Assembly: GCF_039555335.1 (NCBI RefSeq)
Contig: NC_092646.1
Span: 21,512,258-21,576,257, forward strand
Source of the DNA: Amphiura filiformis
Lineage: Eukaryota; Echinodermata; Ophiuroidea; Amphilepidida; Amphiuridae
Reading direction: 5' to 3'
Length of the DNA stretch: 64,000 nucleotides
Part shown: positions 20,774 through 31,338 of the stretch, in pieces
Layout of the letters: every line of letters starts with the position of its first letter
Position numbering within the stretch: position 1 is the first letter of the stretch
Notes under the pieces: model-generated
The model's input: the letters and a program-made list of their open reading frames with translations, nothing else
The model's database searches: none
What the model was told of the DNA's origin: nothing
Made by a program: the position numbers and the translations under genes

Positions 20774-20990
20774 AGTCTTTAACACTTCAATTAAAATAAA
20801 TATAGTGATTTTGATCAAATTAAATCCTACATTTTACAAGGAATTACCTAGGGCTTAGAATTGGTCAGTCCTGTTGTTGCTAAGCACCTCCGAGTAGTTC
20901 AAATAGCGCGTACAAGTATCGCGTCGACACTCAGATTGCAGGAACTCTCCTAAGTGTTTCAGAATTTCAATTTCATAGCTTTTATTAGCA

Positions 20991-20996
20991 ATGTGT
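20991..20996 (-). terminator. Poly(A) signal of HNMT-like C
   Basis: AATAAA on the minus strand, 15-20 nt beyond the stop codon at 21011, in the same sequence context (GCTAATAAAAGC) as in B and D. Confidence 0.55.
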
Positions 20997-21010
20997 GGTG
21001 TAGTAGTGCT

Positions 21011-24000
21011 TCATGTAGGTTTGGTAATGAAGAAGCATATGTGTTCTGATTGGAAGAACCAATCACCACCACGCTGAACAGAACATTCTTTGACACATGC
21101 CAATACTTGTTGAAAAAGATCCTTTGGCGCGTTTCTGAATCCGATCGTATGAGTCAGAAAATCAAGCGCTAGATTGCCCTCTTCACTTTCTTTCGCATCA
21201 AAACACCGAGTAATTTTACGATAACACGTGGTATTATCTATGTGGTACGGGATGTGTAATTGACGCAATACATCATGTACGTGGGCCGAGTCCCGGTGAT
21301 GAGATGGCAATAATGTGCTGTTTGGTGACCCATCCTGTGACGAAGTCTCAGAGCCAAAATAGGGGGATGTTCTCCATAGCTTTCCCGAACCTGTGTAGTC
21401 TGAAAAAAAAGGAGACAATATCATGAAGAAGAAGAATGTAATTGAACAATACTAATCTTCGGGGATTATCACGATGCAGTCATGTCTACAGTAGAATTCA
21501 CCACGACCTTTGCAGGACTTAAACCCCATTAAAAGCTATTAAACCAAGATAACACTCATTGAAAACAGCTCAACTATGTTAAATCAGATCTTCTCTGGTT
21601 AAATCCACACACACATGTGGCTGTTTTGAGCAATGAGCTGGTATTATAGTTTCAGTTGGGTGAACGATTATAAAGCAAACGCAAGGTAACAATTACTGTG
21701 TGGCCTTTGTTCACGAAATGAGACAATACTGTGCATATTGTTAACCACATTCTTGAAAATGAGAAACATAATGGCTGTGGGCCGTAACACGGTTTGAAAA
21801 TAAGTTCTTCATATTTTTTGGTGTTATCTGTCGTTTATATATCCTTCCTAAAACACCAAAGTACGAATATTTCCAAACACCTAAATTAGCTAAAAATTTA
21901 GGACATGTTACAAAACTATATTTTCTAGAATTTCAGAAGAGTACTTTTAATATTGGCCGGTTATTTTTCACACAGCGACGTTAACTAGGCAATGTACTAT
22001 TACCTATAACATACACTAAAACACCAAAGTACGAATATTTCCAAACATCTAAATTAGCTAAAAATTTAGGACATGTTACAAAACTATATTTTCTAGAATT
22101 TTAGAAGAGTACTTTTAATATTGGCCGGTTATTTTTCACACAGCGACGTTAACTAGGCAATTATCCATACTTCTAATATACGCTATTTGTAGAGGTTACG
22201 CGTCAATGGTAAGAGCACTGTGTATTGTGTATAGGAAAACGGACAGTAACTGCAGTATGTTTAAATGAAACAATCATTGGCGATATACTCTGCTTTATCA
22301 TAGTCAGATGTGTTGTAATAACTTTACATAAAGTCACACATTAAAAAAAAATATCAATCAAATATTGGGCGACTCTAACAAAGCATGGTGTTCGCATATC
22401 GCAGATCGGGATCAATATCAAACGTTCGTGGAGAGACCAAATTTAGTCAATCTTCTGGGGTTTAAGTTGAACAACTCACCTGCGGTAATTGTTATCAACA
22501 GAATTCCACCCGGCGCCAGCATATCATAAAGACTTTGTAGTGCTTCCTGCAGGTTTTTGACATAGTACATGGAATTACATGCACTTATGAAGTGGTACTT
22601 AAGACTGCTTTCTTGTTGAAGTTTCACAAACTCTTCGAATGTACGATTTTGCCAATCAAATGTAAAATTCGTCGCCTTTTCTTTGATATTGTGCTGGTAC
22701 TCTGTGAGTAAGTTTGCACAGGGCTCCACGACGCAGGTATGAATCTTTGGAAACTTGAGAAGTAGCTTATTCAGGAACACGAGTTCAATTTCACCTGTAA
22801 AAAATACAGATTTATTTAGACGGGATATGGATTGACAAGTAAGCTGCTTGTTATTTTGCCTATATTTTGTCAGGATTTCTCCTGTGGTTAGAAGTTTGAC
22901 AGTCTGCCAAATCTGGATTCGTCTCTTTGATAAATTCTCCTGGGATCAGCTCTTCAGATCCAGAGGGTAGAACAACAATATGTAACGGTGATCAGCAAGA
23001 TAAGTGAGCGAAAGTCAGTTAATGGCGGTTGCCATGCGCAACTCCAAACTTGCTTTGCTCTCCCTACCTAAGCACTCTTTCTCTCTGCAATACCCTTTGC
23101 TTGCTTTGCTATTCTTACTATACTATATATATGGTTGTAGCCACAAGAGGTATTTCCATCTGCCCTCCTGTTCCTAATCGCCTCAATACAAGTGTTGAAG
23201 CAAGAGGTACCCCCAATTATACTACATAATAAAGCAGAAGAGGCCTTAAGTCAAATAAAGGACGACAATGTACCAGGCATTGATGAATTTACAAGTGACA
23301 TAATCAAAGCCGGAGGAGATGAGACAATATTCTACAGCTCACAAAACTTAACAATCAAATACTGGAAACAAAGAAGACACCAAAGAAATGGAAAGAAGCT
23401 AAGATTATTTTACTTCACAAAAGGAGGATGAGGCAGGGATCCTTTTTTGACATTTGTATAAGATATTCACGAAAATCATCCAAAGCAGATTGAAAGTTAC
23501 GTTAGATCAAAATCAGCCTAGAGAGCAAGCAGATTCTAAGGGCAGATTCTCAGCCACAGATAACCTACATGCATGAAGCAAGTGATTTAAAATCATATGA
23601 ATACCTGTTCGATTTATATCTTGAATGCATAGATTATCAAAAGGCATTTGACTCCAAGCATACAAGCTTATACACAGATGCCACCACCATATCGTCGGCC
23701 GCATCACATAGTGACATATTCGACATTTCTATCGCAGGGGTCGGCATGTATAGCTCGTATTAAGCGGAGTTCGTTTTAAAAGTCAGGTGCCAAAAATGTG
23801 TCGGAAGATTGCATAGATTACATGTGTTTAAGCCTGCAGAAGTCGGCACAGTGAGACTGTACGAGCGAAACTTCATTATGTTATATACTAGATTTGCAGC
23901 TGCCGAGCAATGTCACAGTTCCAAATTCCCTCGATCGTTATGATAGGCTAATATTCCCTTTTGATTTTCGGTAGGAGGCATTTTTCTCACAGTGTTTTCT

Positions 24001-27000
24001 GATGAAATTTATCGTCAACAAATAAACAATTATACGACATTATCGGGATTTCCCCCACTTTTACCATCTGTAAACAACATGAAGGGTTTCCCACTTTGCG
24101 ATCCAGGGGCGGACTTCGAGTTTGCAATTGATGACCTTATATGGCAAATTTCGTCATGACACAATTTTATAAAAGCTAAAAATAGGAAAGGGAATCCTCG
24201 TTGTTATGATGGTTGCTAAGGTTTTGATGTGAGCTCATTAAGAATAGCCCAGCCCCGCTAAAGTGCTGTATGGTATTTTGGGGGAATTTAACGGCAAGTT
24301 TATCTTCATTATTTTACGAATAAAAATCGATTAATTATTTGCTGTAATGCTGATTAATGATATTAAATTTAGTATTCAGCTAATTTGCTTCTTTTGAAAT
24401 CTGTAAATATTTTGTTTATCTAATCTCGGAAAGACTGCGGCGCGAGTGTACTCGGAGGTCCTTTTGCCCTGGCCTGGTTCTCTTTGCACTGATTTGTTGT
24501 ATTCGAAGTCATGCTTTGAGTTTTCGTCACTTTTCGGCGAATATTTTGTCAACTCCTGACATGATTTACATCATAAATCCACCTTGAGAAATTAGCTCGT
24601 TTTATCCGTTGTAAAAACAATAGAAAACAAAAGCTTCGACTGACAGTGAGTGCTCGTATTATGCGGATTTCGTATTATTTACCTCGTATTAAGGGCTGGG
24701 GTATGAACGTTTGGACAGTATTTATTTTGGGACATTAGAGCACATCAGACATATCGAATTGCATTCGGAATACGAAGAATGTCATTCTGATATCAAATAA
24801 TTTTGATTTTTTGAAATTCGCAATTTAATACACATTTTATGGCAAATCATTAAAAATTGATATTTTGATATTTAACAGTACTTGAAGTAAACTTTATAAA
24901 TCTGATGATTTATATGTAGGTGGGGTGAAAAGCCTACGATCAATTGAAAATTTTGACCTTTCGTATTGAAGATATGGATTTTTTTTCCCAAAACACCAAA
25001 AAAAATTTGGTCTTTTTGGGAAAAAAAATCCATATCTTCAATATGAAAGGTTAAAATTTTCAATTGACCGTCGGCTTTTTCCTCCCTACTACATACACTT
25101 TAAGAATATATCATTAGATTTATATAATTTACTTCGAGGACTGTTATATATCAAAATTTGAAAAATATCAAATTTTAATAATTTGTCATAAAATTTGTAT
25201 TATATTGTGATTAAAAAAAAAAAAAAATTATTTGATATCAGAAAGACATGCTTCGTATTCAGAATGCAATTCGATAGGTCTGAGGTGCTCTCATGTCCCA
25301 CAAAAAATACTGTCGAAACGCAATAAACGCTCATTTTGGATCCCTTAAACAGTTTCTTTTGTGCACATTTCGATTTGGATTTGGAAGATACCTTCTCTTA
25401 AATAACAGTATTGCGAACCACCAGCATACATAACTCGATGTAGAGAGTCTTTCCTATTCAGAGGAAATATTGCAATTACACACCTTATTGCCTTTTAACA
25501 ATAACCATTGACACTAGCACATATCAGAGAAGATGTAAGAAAAGGAGGGAGAACAGAATTATATCCTTGAGATAATCCCGTAAGTAATCCTGTTGCACCT
25601 ATTCATAGTCCTTTATTCTCAAGTGGTGGGTTAACGAACAATTAACAATGAGAGGACATTCCTGAACCTCGTTCAGTTGGGGATGATTTGAAGTGACCGC
25701 CGATTATGACCATTTGATATTTAATACCAGCAATGTGAAAAAAAAAAGAAATAATGTAGTGCCAAAATAATGTACCCTTTTACGGAAGGAGCAAAGTTTA
25801 ACAAGTTATAACTCCGCTTCTGCAGTACGAATGTCAGCGGCGAATGTCAGGTTATTATTGCCCAGTCTTTAAAAAAAAATCGCAGGCAGAGGTGGGAATC
25901 GATCTCGGTACCTCCCGGTTAAAAAGCACTGTGCAAGACCACTAGGCCAACTAAATATCTGTTGTGAGATGTGTGACATTAATCTTTGATATTGCTTAAT
26001 GGAACAAATCGCGGAATTAAATCAGTAATAAAAGAAGTAGATTCTTATATAGCGGTCAAATTGCATAAAAGGGGAAATATTTGTCCCTGCTCTAAAGAAA
26101 ATATAGGTTAGAAAATTATCAAATAAATTTAAATTAAAAATTGAGATTTTATATTTATTTCTTCACGAGGCGGCATTATCACAGACAAACACGGTATAAG
26201 CTAAAAACTCGACCCTCATCACTAGATGCTGTCATATTAGCTCAATGGTAGAGCATCAGACTGCTGATATCAATATCGTTGGTTCGAGTCCTCCTGCCAG
26301 CGATGGTTATATTTATGATTTTAATGCTACGCTAAAATTTGTTCATTTTTTTTCGTTTATTTATTTATTTATTTATTTATTCATTTATTTGTTTTTGTTT
26401 ATTTATGTAAATAATTTGATATATTTGAAAGAGGTATTTGAGCAATTCGAAATTTTGATTTTATAATCTTATGGGGTCATTTTGAACCCCCACCCCCTCC
26501 CAAATTGCCAAACGCACAACACCTATGAGTTTGCATTATGATCAGTACGTCCATGTCATCATCATAAAAAAAACCATTCTATGTATACCTGACGCCGGCA
26601 ACTAGACTACTATAAAAAATAGTATCACATCTTTCCTGCTCAATCAAAATAATACTTGCAAATAGATCATAGTTTATTAATCTAATCCTGTATTATATAG
26701 ACCTGTAATATCACCTGTAATATAGGTGATCATTATGGTTGAGATTAGTGTCCGATCTCTGTAATGTAATGTAAATGAAGCATATTGATATGCAGGAAGA
26801 ATCGATCAGGGCGTTATAGCTTTATTGTCCTATGAGATGTAGGGCCTAGTGCGAACTGTCCAAGCTGATTGTTCATTTAGTATCATAATCTATTAGGGAA
26901 AGATAAACACTATTCAAAATATCAATAGATAAGAAGAAAGGGATTTAGAGATTTGTAATTGAGTCATGCATGATTTAACAGAAGGTTCTTTCCAAAACCC

Positions 27001-27971
27001 AAACGTAATGAGTAAATAATAGGGGAAAATCGGGACCACGTGTGTCTGTTCGTAGTAAGCGGTTTCTCACATTAAGCGATCTCGTATTAACGAGTTTCCA
27101 CTGTATTTGTTTGTTATGGTCTACTCTATATATTCACCATAAACTATGCCTCAAAGTGGCTTAATTAGTAAGATATTAATCAATTTAATTATGTCGTATA
27201 TGCAAAACCTTGAAATGTGTGTATCACATAACGACGTATTTGCCGATCACCTATACTGCGCAAGCCCAGTATGTCGTATCTGCACAAAATTTGCCGTTTC
27301 ACATAGTGAAGTATTATTCCCGACATATTTGTGCTACTTTGTCATTGCACGGTAAAATTGCTGTTTTGTGCTTTTCACATAGTGACGTATTTGCGCAACT
27401 GTTTCACATAGTGACGTATTTGCACGACGTATTTTATTCCAAATTGATTTTTTTACAGAGTAAGTTATACTCTGGTAGTGATAAGTGAATTACATCGAAA
27501 GTAGGGTATATTTGCATTACTTTTAACCAGGTTTTAATCGACAATAATGTTTTAATATCAAGATTATGTAGCAAATGAAAATCGCTAAATTTTCAAATTC
27601 GATTTTCTCGAAATGCGTATTTTGCAAATACGTCAGCATGTGATGCGGCCGACGATATAATATACATCTCGATAATGACGTTTCCAAGTAGTTAGTAGTA
27701 GTAGTATTATCAGATTATTATTATTATTATACTTTTTTAACTTACCTCTCCCACTTCCTACTCCTAAAACACGAAGCGGTTTACCATCGCTTCCGTCACC
27801 TATATTTGCGACCAGTTTCTCCACGACGTGCACATAGAATGTCTCATCTGTCCATTTATGCACAGCTTCTATATAGTTACCAATGAGCCTCCAGTAATTG
27901 AACGCTTTTGTGTAGTACGCTTGATCATTAAATATTGGAATGAGCGTAACTGATTTATCCGATTCGACCAT
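21011..27971 (-). CDS. HNMT-like: HNMT-like methyltransferase C, three exons, intact
   Basis: Exons: 27971-27746, 22794-22480 and 21399-21011, 309 aa; human HNMT is about 292. Donors (GTAAGT, GTGAGT) and acceptors (TTTACAG, TTTTCAG) are canonical and both introns are phase 1. Residues 68-76 (VLGVGSGRG) are SAM motif I, E99 in VVEPC is the acidic residue that binds the SAM ribose in HNMT, and CNSMYYVKNL is at 148-157. LAPGGILLITIT is at about 168-179, GSGKLW opens exon 3, and FFQSEHICFFITKPT is the C-terminus. A cytosolic SAM-dependent N-methyltransferase is expected. By eye alignment, the histamine-contacting Glu28, Gln143 and Asn283 of human HNMT are Tyr, Asn and Ser, so the substrate need not be histamine. 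Intron 1 is nearly 5 kb and is filled by an RTE remnant and a 4-kb TIR element. Intron 2 holds a further repeat. Confidence 0.85.
21472..22255. mobile_element. ~780-bp interspersed repeat in intron 2 of C
   Basis: It runs from ATGCAGTCATGTCTACAG to TATAGGAAAACGGACAGTAA. It is shared with 43170-43963 (opposite orientation), 57277-57699 (partial) and 58411-59275. It contains a tandem pair of about 180 bp units (each with GGCCGGTTATTTTTCACAC). The ends are only weakly inverted (GCAGTCATGTC versus GCAGTTACTGTC). No protein-like frame; probably a non-autonomous transposon. Confidence 0.7.
23190..23688 (+). mobile_element. RTE-type LINE fragment in intron 1 of C
   Basis: The translation reads AEEALSQIKDDNVPGIDEF, TSDIIKAGGDETI and, in later frames, pieces of an RT finger and palm (YQKAFDS near 23635). 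It is colinear with the fragment in intron 1 of B (17480-17705) but extends further 3'. Several frame breaks are present. The 4-kb TIR element at 23689 cuts it off on the right. Confidence 0.7.
24693..25344. mobile_element. TTAA-flanked long fold-back element
   Basis: Ends GGGCTGGGGTATGAACG and CGCTCATTTTGGATCCC with about 310-bp arms; TTAA on both sides (24689-24692, 25345-25348). The arms pair closely near the centre (TATGGATTTTTTTTCCCAAA with its complement around 25010). Arm blocks such as TATCGAATTGCATTC are kept on both sides. It has no coding capacity. Confidence 0.85.
25620..25835. mobile_element. Diverged fragment of the TGTGACC-end element
   Basis: GTGGTGGGTTAACGAACAA through GGAGCAAAGTTTAACAAG follows the middle of the 12448-13041 copy with many changes and without either terminus. 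Confidence 0.65.
25870..25960 (-). tRNA. tRNA-like sequence, probably SINE head or pseudogene
   Basis: On the minus strand an A-box-like GTTGGCCTAGTGGTC and a B-box-like GAGATCGATTCCC are spaced as in a tRNA, followed by a run of T residues (pol III stop). The stems are poorly paired. It is unlikely to be a functional tRNA; a tRNA-derived SINE fragment is more likely. Confidence 0.4.
26228..26300 (+). tRNA. tRNA-like sequence, probably SINE head or pseudogene
   Basis: TTAGCTCAATGGTAGAGC (A box) and GGTTCGAGTCC (B box) are both good, and the 5' GCTGTCA pairs with the 3' TGCCAGC except at one position. The anticodon and T stems contain mismatches and there are extra bases before the D stem. 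An (ATTT)n tail follows at 26360-26405. This fits a tRNA pseudogene or a young tRNA-SINE better than an active gene. Confidence 0.5.
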
Positions 27972-28270
27972 GTTGATCGTGAAACTCTTATCAGAATCTA
28001 TGCTGTTTTTTTATGCCAGAAAAGACCAGACAAGACACCCGAGAAGAGACAAGACACCTTGAAGTTATTGTCTCGTCTGTGTTGTTTCCATATCGTTTTT
28101 CAAAATGGTGGTTGGCATACAAAAATAATATTATTACACCGTAAACACAGCGTTATTGAACCGTGATCAACGACCAACATGCGCGGAACCAGTTTTGTGT
28201 TACAATGGACCGTCTGAACTGTCCGAGTTCAAGTGCACTGAACTGCGTTATAAGAAAACAAGAAATACCT
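27972..28270 (-). promoter_or_regulatory. Conserved upstream region of HNMT-like C
   Basis: It aligns with the upstream regions of A, B and D: CATATCGTTTTTCAAAATGG then TGG (YY1-like, 28101-28111), ACACAGCGTTATTGAACC (with D) and GAGTTCAAGTGCACTGAACT (with B). Homology ends near 28270, where a CCCAGCAAACAC-family element follows. Confidence 0.55.
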
Positions 28271-28346
28271 TAAGGCATATGCCTCGCATCCTGTAGGAAT
28301 CCCTACCACCTTGCCCCAAATATTCAGTACGATAAACATGATAAAA

Positions 28347-29035
28347 CCCAAGCAAACACAAAACGTTTTCGACATCATTCGCAAAAGGTTATAAAAGGTT
28401 GTCAGAAAACGTTTAAATGTCGGGTTATATAAAGGATATATCATAGTATAAAACGTTTTTATAACCTCACAAAACATTTTTTGATAATCTACTGCTCACC
28501 AAACAAAAATGTTTTACAGAAAACGTTTAAATGTCGGGTTATATAAAGGGTATAAAAACGCTTTAATAACATTCCAAAAACATTCTTGAAAACTTGATAC
28601 AAAACATTCTAAACAGAATGTTATTGTGGGGTTGAAAAAATATTTTGCGAAAATGTTTTCCCAAAATATTTGCAATAACGTTTTAAAAACGTTTTCATGA
28701 CCTTTATATAACCCGACATTTAAATGTTATTAAAGGGTTTTGAAAAAACATTTTAAGAACATTTCTGTGTTTGCTGGGTTCAAATATTTTAACATAATGT
28801 TATTTAAGTATTGACAAAATATTTGGCAACAATGTTTGCAAAAATAGTTTAAAATAACATTTTTTTAAAACATTAAAAAAATATTGTTGTAGTGTGTTTT
28901 TCTACAAACGTTTTAAAACGTTATCATGACCTTTATATAACCCGACATTTTAATGTTATTAAAACGTTTTTACCTAAACCAAAGGCCAAAATATAACTTA
29001 TTTAAAACGTTTTTAAAACGTTTTTGTGTTTGCTA
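28347..29035. mobile_element. CCCAGCAAACAC-end TIR element, copy 1
   Basis: It starts AGCAAACACAAAACG and ends with its complement (CGTTTTTGTGTTTGCT). Inside are many repeats of AAAACGTTT and GTCGGGTTATATAAAGG in both orientations. The element is the same as 45164-45832 but inverted. It lies upstream of gene C. No coding capacity. Confidence 0.8.
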
Positions 29036-29049
29036 AATTACACCATGTG

Positions 29050-29338
29050 TATTTCCCATGAACTAACACTTTTTCTTAAGTATTCAAAATATTATCATTA
29101 TACAGAATACCAAACTAGTAGAGAAGCATTTAATAGCTTCTTGGTGAATATAATTTTGTAAAAGTTCTATATAAATTTAAAGTGGAAACCCCACTGCATC
29201 TGAGACGAAAATACCAACAGGGATCGGAAGCACGACCCAATTCACCCGTGTGCAATGAGCCAGGTCTGTTACGGCTTTATGTGCATGCTCAGATCAATCA
29301 ACCCAATTTCCGCTGCAATAACTATATAATTGTACCTA
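29050..29338. other. Single-copy non-coding stretch
   Basis: No repeat match and no protein-like frame was seen here; the stretch is between two CCCAGCAAACAC-family copies. Confidence 0.4.
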
Positions 29339-29640
29339 CCCAGCAAACACAAAACGTTTTCGACATCATTCGCAAAAGGTTATAAAATGTTGTTAGAAAA
29401 CGTTTAAATGTCGGGTTATATAAAGGGTATTATGGGTATATTAAGAGTATAAAACGTTTTCATAACCTTAAGGAAACATTTTTTGATAATCTACTGCTCA
29501 GCAAACAAAAATGTTTTACAGAAAACGTTTAAATTTCGGGTTATATAAAGGGTATAAAAACGTTTTAATAACATCCCAAAACATTCTTGAAAACTTGATA
29601 CAAAACATTCTAAACAGAAAAAAGATGGTGTAGCAGTAAT
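29339..29640. mobile_element. CCCAGCAAACAC-end element, partial copy
   Basis: It begins with the complete terminus CCCAGCAAACACAAAACG preceded by TA. It follows the family for about 280 bp to ACATTCTAAACAGAA, where other repeats take over. The missing end of the family is seen near 33090-33151 (TGTGTTTGCTGGG), so the 29.6-33.1 kb complex may have been inserted into this element. Confidence 0.65.
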
Positions 29641-29643
29641 TAA

Positions 29644-29968
29644 AGACCCAATCAGTGATCCCAGCGCGAGTGTAAACAAAATTAAAATTGTTTATAAATT
29701 GCTTAAATGTGGAGGGTAAAAAGTCATTCAAATTGTCATTTGGTATTTTTGAAATGAAAGATTTGGCAAAAAATAAGGAAAACAGCAGTATTGACGAAGT
29801 TGAAACCCCATTTAAATACATGTAGCTAATTTATATACTGTCAGTATAAATTAAAGATTCATGTCTTATTTTGTCTTAAATACACGACTTTCGGCTGAAC
29901 CACTAGCAGGCTAGCACATCTATGACAATGACAAAGGTACCAAAATCTAAATTTTGATCATTACGTTT
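29644..29968. mobile_element. TTAA element, CATTCAGTGAT-end family, partial
   Basis: The left end AGACCCAATCAGTGATCCC is preceded by TTAA, and the body (GCTAATTTATATACTGTCAG, GGTACCAAAATCTAAATT) follows the full copy at 37648-38584 in inverted orientation. The far terminus is missing; the RT-bearing block begins there. A second partial copy lies at about 31565-31895, as part of the 1.46-kb duplication. Confidence 0.7.
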
Positions 29969-29984
29969 CACTACCTGGAGAGAA

Positions 29985-30990
29985 TTGATCAAGAATTCCC
30001 TCCTGAGGTTCGTATCTGTTAATGAGTTGACCAGATCACAAGGATGTCATTATAGCTAGAGGCAGTATATAACACAAATGGGTCAATGAGTTACATAAAA
30101 ATAACCTTGTGTTGTATTTGGTTCCCAGGAAGCGAGTTTTGCCTCAGGCAATTTGTGGTTAAATGTTGATTTTATTAGATCACAGATAGCTGATGGTAAA
30201 TATACTGGCATGGTGCTCCTAGACCTGCAAAAGGCATTCGATACAGTGGACTATGATATACTTTGTAACAAATTGCAGGCTATGGGTATTCACATTGACT
30301 CTGTTATATGGTTCAAGTCATACTTATCTGATAGACAACAGATTGTTAGTGTAAATCAAGTTGAATCCAAACCCATGAATATATCATGCGGCGTGCCACA
30401 GGGTAGTATATTAGGCCCACTGGTATTCTTTTGTTATGTAAATGATATGCCATCAAGCGTTAACTGTAATCTTTTGTTGTTTTATGCTGACGACAGTGCG
30501 CTATTCACATCCCATAAAGACCCTAAAGTAATTTCCGATACTTTAAATAGAGAACCGTATTTAACCGTAGAACTACGAAGGGGGGGTTGTACTAACCCCC
30601 TTAAGATTGTTTATCCGTCATCAAAAGCGCACGCGTTTTAACGCCCAAATGACCAAAGCTGATTGTAGATCCATCCTTTGCGCTCATTTTAGTGATAAAA
30701 TGTTTACCCCAGCTCCTTACTATTATTATTTTCATTTCGCTCTTGAGAAATGATTCCAAGACCTACTGACTTTTCACTTGTTAGTAAAGTGAAAATAGTC
30801 ATTTGCTTTTATATTTAGGAGAAAAATCGGTGAAAATCGCATTTTTATAGAATTTTTAATTCTAGCTATGTAACTCATTGACCCATTTGTGTTATATACT
30901 GCCTCTAGCTATAATGACATCCTTGTGATCTGGTCAACTCATTAACAGATACGAACCTCAGGAGGGAATTCTTGATCAAACAATTAATTT
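29985..30990. mobile_element. Inverted-repeat-bracketed block containing a LINE RT fragment
   Basis: About 115 bp at the left (from TTGATCAAGAATTCCCTCC to AATGAGTTACATA) return in inverted orientation at about 30870-30985. Between them lies the RT fragment at 30130-30570 and a piece of the AACTACGAAGGGG-end element. The second copy of the duplication keeps only the left arm. Whether this is a transposon that captured RT sequence or an inverted duplication beside a LINE cannot be decided from sequence alone. Confidence 0.6.
30130..30573 (+). mobile_element. Non-LTR retrotransposon RT fragment, copy 1
   Basis: The open frame holds the core reverse transcriptase motifs in order: DGKYTGMVLLDLQKAFDTVD (motif A aspartate), WFKSYLSDRQQIV, CGVPQGSILGPL (motif B) and FYADDSALF (catalytic YADD). 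This is the jockey/CR1-like layout of LINE polymerases. The fragment lacks the endonuclease, the RT N-terminus and everything after the palm. It is cut at about 30573 where a transposon end (AACTACGAAGGGGG) begins. It is a dead fragment with an intact frame. Confidence 0.85.
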
Positions 30991-31338
30991 AATTCTTGAT
31001 TAAACAATACTGTGTCAACTTATTTACACTTTTAATGCTGTCATTAATAACCATACCAGCTGGCTTGGTTCACCATATAGATCATGTTCATTTAGGAAGA
31101 AGCTTGAACTTGAACTTTGTAAATAGCAAAGATGTTGACAATGCAGGCCTTGCCAATCCTTGAGTGCTTCAGGGCCTATGTTGAGTTCCATCTCCCTTTA
31201 ACTTCATCACATCCATGTAACTTTAACTTCATCACATCCATGTAACTGAATGAGTTCATGAGTTCATGTATCAACAAGGTAACAAATACCAGTAGTCTAG
31301 CTACATGTCTAGCTTTTTAATAGTCTAACTTTTTAGTC
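30991..31338. other. Spacer between the two duplicated blocks
   Basis: About 350 bp with a small tandem repeat (AACTTCATCACATCCATGT twice at about 31200-31245). No gene or transposon end was recognised. Confidence 0.45.

Larger units (their letters stand above)
23689..27658. mobile_element. ~4-kb TIR element in intron 1 of C
   Basis: ATATCGTCGGCCGCATCACA at 23689 reappears inverted at 27639-27658. The match extends about 35 bp inward (TAGTGACATATTCG against GCTGACGTATTTGC). Near the right end the phrase TTTCACATAGTGACGTATTT is repeated at about 27376-27421, and TCGTATTAAGCGG-like repeats occur at about 23756, 24652 and 27054-27100. No transposase frame was recognised. Nested inside are a TTAA fold-back element, a TGTGACC-end fragment and two tRNA-like sequences. 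It may be a large non-autonomous DNA transposon, or two copies of a small repeat in inverse orientation. Confidence 0.55.
29411..30866. repeat. 1.46-kb direct duplication, copy 1
   Basis: From GTCGGGTTATATAAAGGGTA to ATCGCATTTTTATAGAAT this block is almost identical to 31339-32794. Differences are a handful of substitutions, a T run replacing part of one A/T stretch, a small substitution in the RT frame and two extra G residues. The two copies are separated by about 470 bp. The near identity means a recent duplication. Confidence 0.9.

Noticed and set aside
30153-30641. RT frame taken as a host gene
   Set aside because: It is a LINE polymerase core, duplicated and cut by transposon ends, with no N- or C-terminal parts.
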